Assembly: GCA_018296165.2 (NCBI GenBank)
Contig: JACKQL020000020.1
Location: 248,001-312,000 of the forward strand
DNA from: Termitomyces sp. T153
Taxonomy: Eukaryota > Basidiomycota > Agaricomycetes > Agaricales > Lyophyllaceae
Reading direction: 5' to 3'
Length of the DNA: 64,000 nucleotides
Under the pieces are notes generated by a model that saw nothing but the letters and a program-made list of their open reading frames with translations, was not told where the DNA came from and made no database searches. Positions 58,521 through 64,000 of this stretch are shown here, piece after piece. Position numbers and translations under genes: made by a program. Numbering within the stretch: the stretch's first letter is position 1; each line of letters opens with the position of its first letter.

Positions 58521-60148
58521 TCCCGTAGGAACATGGAAATATCATCCAATTGACAGCTGGAGCAATGTACACAGGTAAGCTTTCGGCTTGATGTGCGATC
58601 GTCAAACAAAACTCATAACTCACAATCATGAACCCTGCTCGGATACCGTAAGTACGCTTGCGCTTGAGTTTGTCTGAGAATACTCATACTAATCAGGTGA
58701 TGAAGAATGATATCAATTCCGAATCGGGTGGAAATGTAGCACAGGGCATCTAGAACACGACTATCCTTGTGTGTTTGACAAAGTGACATGTGCTATCCCG
58801 CTGCACGCAAATCATGTGGGCAGTTTTCATTTACTTATTCAATGTCTACGTTACAGCCATCATGATGGTGATGGACGAGATTCGAATCTTGATACTCTAG
58901 TCCACGAATTGACTGCATACTTGTTTCGTAACGATTGTTTGCAGACTTCGACCCGGATACAATTGGTATCATGGAAAGAAATCACAAGTTAGGTTGAAAC
59001 TTGAATAGGAATAAATGCCGACCTATCGGAGTATAGAACGACCTCAAATTAACACCTGTGATAGTGATCATTAAAATGCTTGACTGAACCTTACCCGTAA
59101 ACCATAAAGAATAGTCCCGTGACCCGTTTCCGGTAACTTCGACTGACCACATTAGATACGGTATGGTCCAGTACCCGTCACGTCTCTCCAGTTTGATGGA
59201 GAGGAGAGATGAAATTTTTCTGGGTACATTAGGGGGTAAACTTAAGGGAGTAGTTCTGTGAAGAAGGCACAAGTTGACGAGAATTCTTAGGCTGGGAGAT
59301 GGGCAGTTTAGCCCCATTAAAGGAAGGTTCTGATGCAAGTCTTGTGGAATAGTGTTAGAGATACTCTAGTGAGAACGTGCGGAAGCCGGAGACACTATTC
59401 TGCAAGGGACGCATGATCAATGCAGCTGCGTGAGAGAGCGCCGAGGCTCACCTGTGCAAAGACAAAGATGGTGAGAAGTGCAAAAAAATATGCACGGAAA
59501 AGGTCATATGCATGCATCATGACTCGTAGCCCTACCGTCCTCGACCATGGCCAGCTTGTGCCAAAAAATGGCACTGGATTGACAACGACCGCGAATGGGA
59601 GCAAAGGTTGAGCTGAGATGGCGTAACTGAGATGACATATGCGTACGCGCAGTGCTTCCGAAAACGCTCCTTATTCTCCAGTACCTGCTGGTTATCGAAT
59701 TCAAAACAGAATTTTTGCACAGGGCCACCGCGACGAATCAAAGGCCGACTTATCTTCAAGTAAGCTGGCAAAACCAAACCCAAACTGAACAGTTGGAAGC
59801 GTCCGACCAAAATTTTTCGTCCCGAGCCTTCATAAGGTAGTATCTTGACGGTTCGGGTATTTGGCCTCCTGAGACAGTCTCCATAAGGCAGTCTCACGAC
59901 GGTCCCGGTATTTGGCCTATTCTACAAAAGTGATGAAAAGAACCTCTAAGGCGGCACGAGACTTTGGAGTAATACGGTACTCGTCCCGGTAATTTAACTT
60001 ACGCACCCTTAGATTGCATTTTCGAGAAAGAAGCCGCATTAATCGGGCCACAGTTTATTTTCCAGTTCCGGGAGCCAGCTACCCATGGTGACAGAGCTAA
60101 GTATTTAAGAATTCGACTTGCCCTGTTAGCCATTCTTGGTACCTACAG
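58521..60148. other. Unassigned region between the P450 relic and the intact P450
   Basis: No gene recognised. Contains two imperfect direct copies of cataaggnagt ... gacggt ... ggtatttggcct at 59830-59873 and 59880-59922, and a related third partial copy to about 59990. Such motifs may be the decayed end of a transposon. Confidence 0.45.
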
Positions 60149-62283
60149 ATGCTTTCGATACCTGCCTTCTCATTGGCCATCAGTATTATTTTTCTTGTCC
60201 TATGCTGGATGCGGAAAAGCCGCCGAAGAAACCCGCCTTTACCCCCTGGGCCTCCCAGTGATCCCTTCATAGGCCATGTCCGAAAGATCCCTGCGAAAAA
60301 CCAAGACGTAACTTTGTACAAGTTAGGAAAAACATATGGTAGGCATTGTTTGTCAAGCACATTGAAGTCTTATGTATCCTATGTCGCATTCAGGAGATGT
60401 TATCTATCTCGAGATGCTTGGGCGACCAATGATTGTACTGAACAGTGTCAAGGCCGCAGTAGACCTCCTGGACAAGAGAAGTGCCAATTATAGCGACAGG
60501 CCTTCCTTTCCTGTCTTTAAATCGTGCGTCTATGAGAGCTGGGTCCGGCCAATAGGTTAAATTACCATCCTAACAGCATGGGTTGGACGGAAACACTGAC
60601 CTATACAAGTTATGGGAAATCTTTCCAGAAACATCGCAGGCTGTTCAAAGAACACCTCAAGTCAACAAACGTAATACTTCATATGCCAACCCAAACGCAG
60701 GAAGCTCGTATTCTTCTCCAGAACTTGCTTTTAGATGAATCTCGCAGGGAGGACTGGTTACGGCGGTAAGGGTTTTCGTCTGTCGGCCAAAATATTGGAA
60801 TAACGAGGATATCTTAACTGCTAGATTTTCTACTTCTATCATCATGCAGGTCGCATATGGTCACCAAATTGCTTCTGATAAGGACCCATATCTTCAAATG
60901 ACGGAGCACATTAGCCATTCCTTAAGCAATGCTGGTTCCCCAGGAAACACGCCAGTTGATTTCTTCCCAATTCGTAAACGATAAATCAATTTAGAAGTCC
61001 GTATATAAGCTCACTGTTTTCAGTCAACTATTTCCCATCCTGGTTTCCTGGGGCCTATTACGCCGGATTTGCACGCAAACAAAGAAGTGCTATTAGGAAG
61101 CTACATGATTACCCTTTCTACGATGTGAAAGCACAGCTGGTATGTTCCCAGGTCCAGGTTTGACTCTTTTGGCTTCATAAGAATATTCAGGCGGCGGGAA
61201 CGGCCAAGCCTTCCTTTGTATCTCATATGTTAAATACCCTCGATGACGTCTCCGACGATTCGAGTGATATCGTGGATATCAAGGGTGTAGCAGGTCAAAT
61301 GTACTGTGCTGGAGCCGAGACGGTAAGGAGAATATGCAGAGAATATTCAAGTTAGTGTAGCTAATGTCTGCAATCAGACATGGACTACATTGACCGTTTT
61401 TTTCTTGGCGATGGTTCTTCATCCAGAATGTCAGAAACGAGCCCAACGAGAGATTGACACCATTGTTGGTTTAGGGCGCCTTCCCCAATTTCAGGACCGC
61501 GAGTCCTTGCCCTATGTTGAATGTATACTCCAGGAGACTCTGAGGTTTGTCTCAGAACATATGTGAGTTGCAACAATCATCATTGTCTTTGTTATAGATG
61601 GAACCCGGTAGTTCCGTTAGGTGTGTATCCTATTTCTTATAACAAGAAGGTGCCCGCAATACCATATCAAATAATCTGATTCATAGGCGTGCCACACCGT
61701 TCTTTGGAAGATGACGTCTATCGCGGGATGTTCATACCCAAGGGTTCCCTCGTGATAGCAAACACCAGGTCATTATTGAGACTCCAGTTTAGGAACTGAT
61801 GACTTAATCATCATTATTCAGAGGCATGGCACTTGATGAAGAAGTCTATACAGATCCAGAAAAATTTAACCCGTCTCGTTACCTCCCTCTACCTGAGGGA
61901 ACTCAAGAACCCCATCCAAATGGACCATTTGGGTTTGGACGGAGGTATGAAGATCTATGAATCTTTGTGTATAGGCTGAGCAACGCTCAGGATCTGTCCT
62001 GGGCGTCGTCTTGCCGACGCGAGTATATGGATTGCCATGGCGTCTATTTTGGCAACTTTCGACATACTCAAGCCTATCGGAGCTGATGGAAAGGAGATAA
62101 CACCCGATGTCGAATTCAGTACAGGCATTACAAGGTATTTCACTTGTTGCAGTCTTGAATAAATTTTATTGATCAAATACTTAATGTTACAGCCGACCTT
62201 CTTCATTTGATTGTCGTATACGACCTCGAAATGACCAGGCAAAGAATTTGATTCTACACATTGATACCTCTGACAACTATTGA
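60149..62283 (+). CDS. Cytochrome P450 monooxygenase, intact
   Basis: Twelve exons: 60149-60338, 60394-60523, 60577-60765, 60825-60973, 61024-61139, 61191-61322, 61378-61544, 61598-61620, 61687-61768, 61822-61944, 61991-62134 and 62193-62283; 1536 nt, 511 aa. Exon 8 is only 23 nt. An N-terminal membrane anchor (AFSLAISIIFLVLCWM) precedes the proline hinge PPLPPGPPSDP. The I-helix is AGAETTWTT, the K-helix QETLRW (ExxR), and the heme loop FGFGRRICPGRR (FxxGxRxCxG, with the Cys ligand) is assembled across intron 10. It should sit in the ER membrane and use a P450 reductase. The style resembles agaricomycete families often annotated as O-methylsterigmatocystin oxidoreductase-like; the substrate cannot be told. 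It lies 1.6 kb downstream of a P450 relic in the same orientation. Confidence 0.93.
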
Positions 62284-64000
62284 CAACTTCAAAGATTTTC
62301 AATTATATGTAGCTCGAAATGACATCTCAAATATAGAGGGAGTACTTGATTCCAACTCATTGTCTATTTTATGAGGGATTGAACATTTCCAATTCGAAGG
62401 ATGTTCCACGTTCAACTATATGCTGACGCTGTGCAGTGACGTCCTCAACAGTGAAAGGGTCTACAAAGAAATTCGTGCTGTTTGCCTCACATACTACCCC
62501 ATTTATCCGGCACTACCCTTGCATCGGAAGGAGTCCCCACAGAGGCCCGTCGAATACCACTCTACGGTTTAGATCAATATTGCCAAGAAGACTCTGCCAC
62601 AACGACAGAAACAACGTATAGCTCCGCGACAAGAGTCATTGCTAGCACCAGGCACTAGCTCATCTTGTGAATGCATGATTGCACCCTTCAGTCGCACGTT
62701 GTTGCGTCCAGCACACTCGTCTAGAGGAAGGTAGTACCACGAAGGCGCCTCGGAGCAGTATGGGATTCCGGCATAGTGTTCGAACAAGAGAAAAAGATAT
62801 AAGCCATACCGAAAAAGGGATGGCCTATGCGCTCAAACATGAATCGGTGGAAAGGAGGATGCCATTCTACGCACGAAGCGTCGGAAGATCTGCGGGATAA
62901 GTGGCAAGGAAAAAAGTCAGCATCAAGATAAGACAATGACGGGGGAAATAGCAATTGAGGAATTAGATTCGCACGAAGAGCAAAGAATAACGACTATGAT
63001 GACGATGGATGCTGTGACAAGATGAAAATCTTCCAGAGTAACAAAGGAACGTAAGACCTATGCACGGATGGATTACCACGTGATCCACGTTTGGGTCACG
63101 GATCCCACTGCCACAACTCTAATGTTCCACACATGTAACTGCTGGTAGCCAATAATTTGAAAAAGAAACCAGGCTATACCATTTCCGAACAGTGAGTTTC
63201 CGATGGAAAAAGGCTCTAAACAATGGGAAAAGCCTTTTTCCAAGGTAAAGATCTGTCAAAGAAATGGTATGACAGGCTTCTTTTTCCATTTTTCTAATGG
63301 AAACATGTTCCAGTGCTAGTAGTGTCTTCTAATTCTAATTCTACTCCATTCATGACCACACCAGGCGGCATTTCCCAGCAACATCAGTCGTGACTTTACG
63401 TTCAGAAACTCGGTCAACATCCCTGGCAGTGTCTCAGGCTGAGCTTCTTCCTCATCTCCACTGCGTCGACGCCCCATTCTAAGACAGCTGTTCATGCTCA
63501 GGGTGCCTCATTCAGAGCAACAGGATGTGTCATGCTCTTTGGGATTCTCATGGCAACTTATGCGATGATCACACATCCTGGAGTCCTGGCTGTACTCACC
63601 CGTTTAAGGATGATACAAAATACTGGCCAGACGCCTTGCAGTGAAGCACATATCAACTGACAAGCAGCTCATATCCTCGGATGTGTTCTTCAGTTCCCAG
63701 TGTTCTGGAGGTGAGCAGGCGGAACCAGTGCTGTTTTTGACTCAAACATCAACTCATTTTCAGTGCTAGTGTTTAGCTTCTTACGGATGATGGCCTAATA
63801 TCTGGCGAGCCTGGGTTCTTTTCTGTGATACGTGTGGGGCTCCCTGGGTGTTCATTCTATATTGACCCACAAATTCCTGATAAGATATGTGTTTGACAAT
63901 GAAACACGCGTTATGCCGCTGCACCAAGGTACAAGTCAGTTCTCAATTATATGCAACGTCTGTATTACGGCCATACGATAGTGAAATTTCAAGATCCCCT
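62284..64000. other. Right end of the window, no gene recognised
   Basis: Only short frames. From about 63300 the sequence is CpG-poor and rich in tg/ca, similar to the old transposon region at 20-23 kb, so it is probably repeat-derived. Confidence 0.4.
63158..63288. repeat. Nested inverted repeat (hairpin, MITE-like)
   Basis: Outer arms 63158-63185 (tgaaaaagaaaccaggctat ...) and 63261-63288 are inverted complements with a few mismatches. Inner arms ggaaaaaggct (63205-63215) and agcctttttcc (63231-63241) pair perfectly. The outer arms end in the same a-run/t-run as the inner ones, as if one hairpin lay inside a related one. Confidence 0.75.

Noticed and set aside
1..64000. CRISPR arrays, bacterial operons or prophage
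   Set aside because: The tandem repeats lack the repeat-spacer pattern, and genes are intron-bearing eukaryotic ones.

Overview
The window looks like nuclear DNA of an agaricomycete (mushroom-forming) basidiomycete. The genes carry many short introns of about 46-80 nt. The recognisable families are typical of that group: a peptidyl-Lys metalloendopeptidase of the Grifola/Pleurotus type, P450s, a KRE6/SKN1-like gene, a PDE-type cAMP phosphodiesterase and chromodomain Ty3/gypsy elements. Everything below comes from reading the sequence; no database search or alignment program was run, so names rest on motif recognition and splice models built by hand.

Layout. 1-7.1 kb: unassigned DNA, a DUF2855-type gene with one in-frame stop, then a class I cyclic-nucleotide phosphodiesterase. 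8.1-24.0 kb: a nested transposon cluster. A decayed minus-strand Helitron is split by a 10.8-kb chromovirus (9000-19799, perfect 5-bp target duplication), and beside it lie fragments of a copia element and of another gypsy integrase. The copia remnant abuts a KRE6/SKN1 gene that keeps only its N-terminal part. 26.7-38.2 kb: the intact host block. It holds Sec24 (+, 15 exons, 913 codons), a Num1/ApsA-like cortical protein with an Mcp5-type PH domain (-, 6 exons, 1666 aa) and a secreted M35 metalloendopeptidase (+, 5 exons, two GC-AG introns). 38.8-44.7 kb: a minus-strand tandem array of 2-oxoglutarate/Fe(II) oxygenase-like genes, with one intact, two broken and two relic copies. 45.3-45.75 kb: a broken GFA/CENP-V-type gene. 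46.3-56.2 kb: a young minus-strand Ty3/gypsy element whose 841-bp LTRs appear identical. 58-62.3 kb: a P450 relic and an intact 12-exon P450. The last 1.7 kb shows only a nested inverted repeat.

How it fits together. The host genes cover secretory trafficking (Sec24), nuclear/spindle cortical anchoring (Num1), cAMP turnover (PDE), extracellular proteolysis (M35) and oxidative metabolism (P450, 2OG oxygenases). The more unusual material is in the two LTR elements. Each carries an intact, spliced gene on the strand opposite gag-pol, between pol and the 3' LTR. The old element shows decay dominated by C-to-T changes at CpG. The young element has three apparent -1 frame changes between its coding blocks, two of them at the same T-run plus TAAAT motif.
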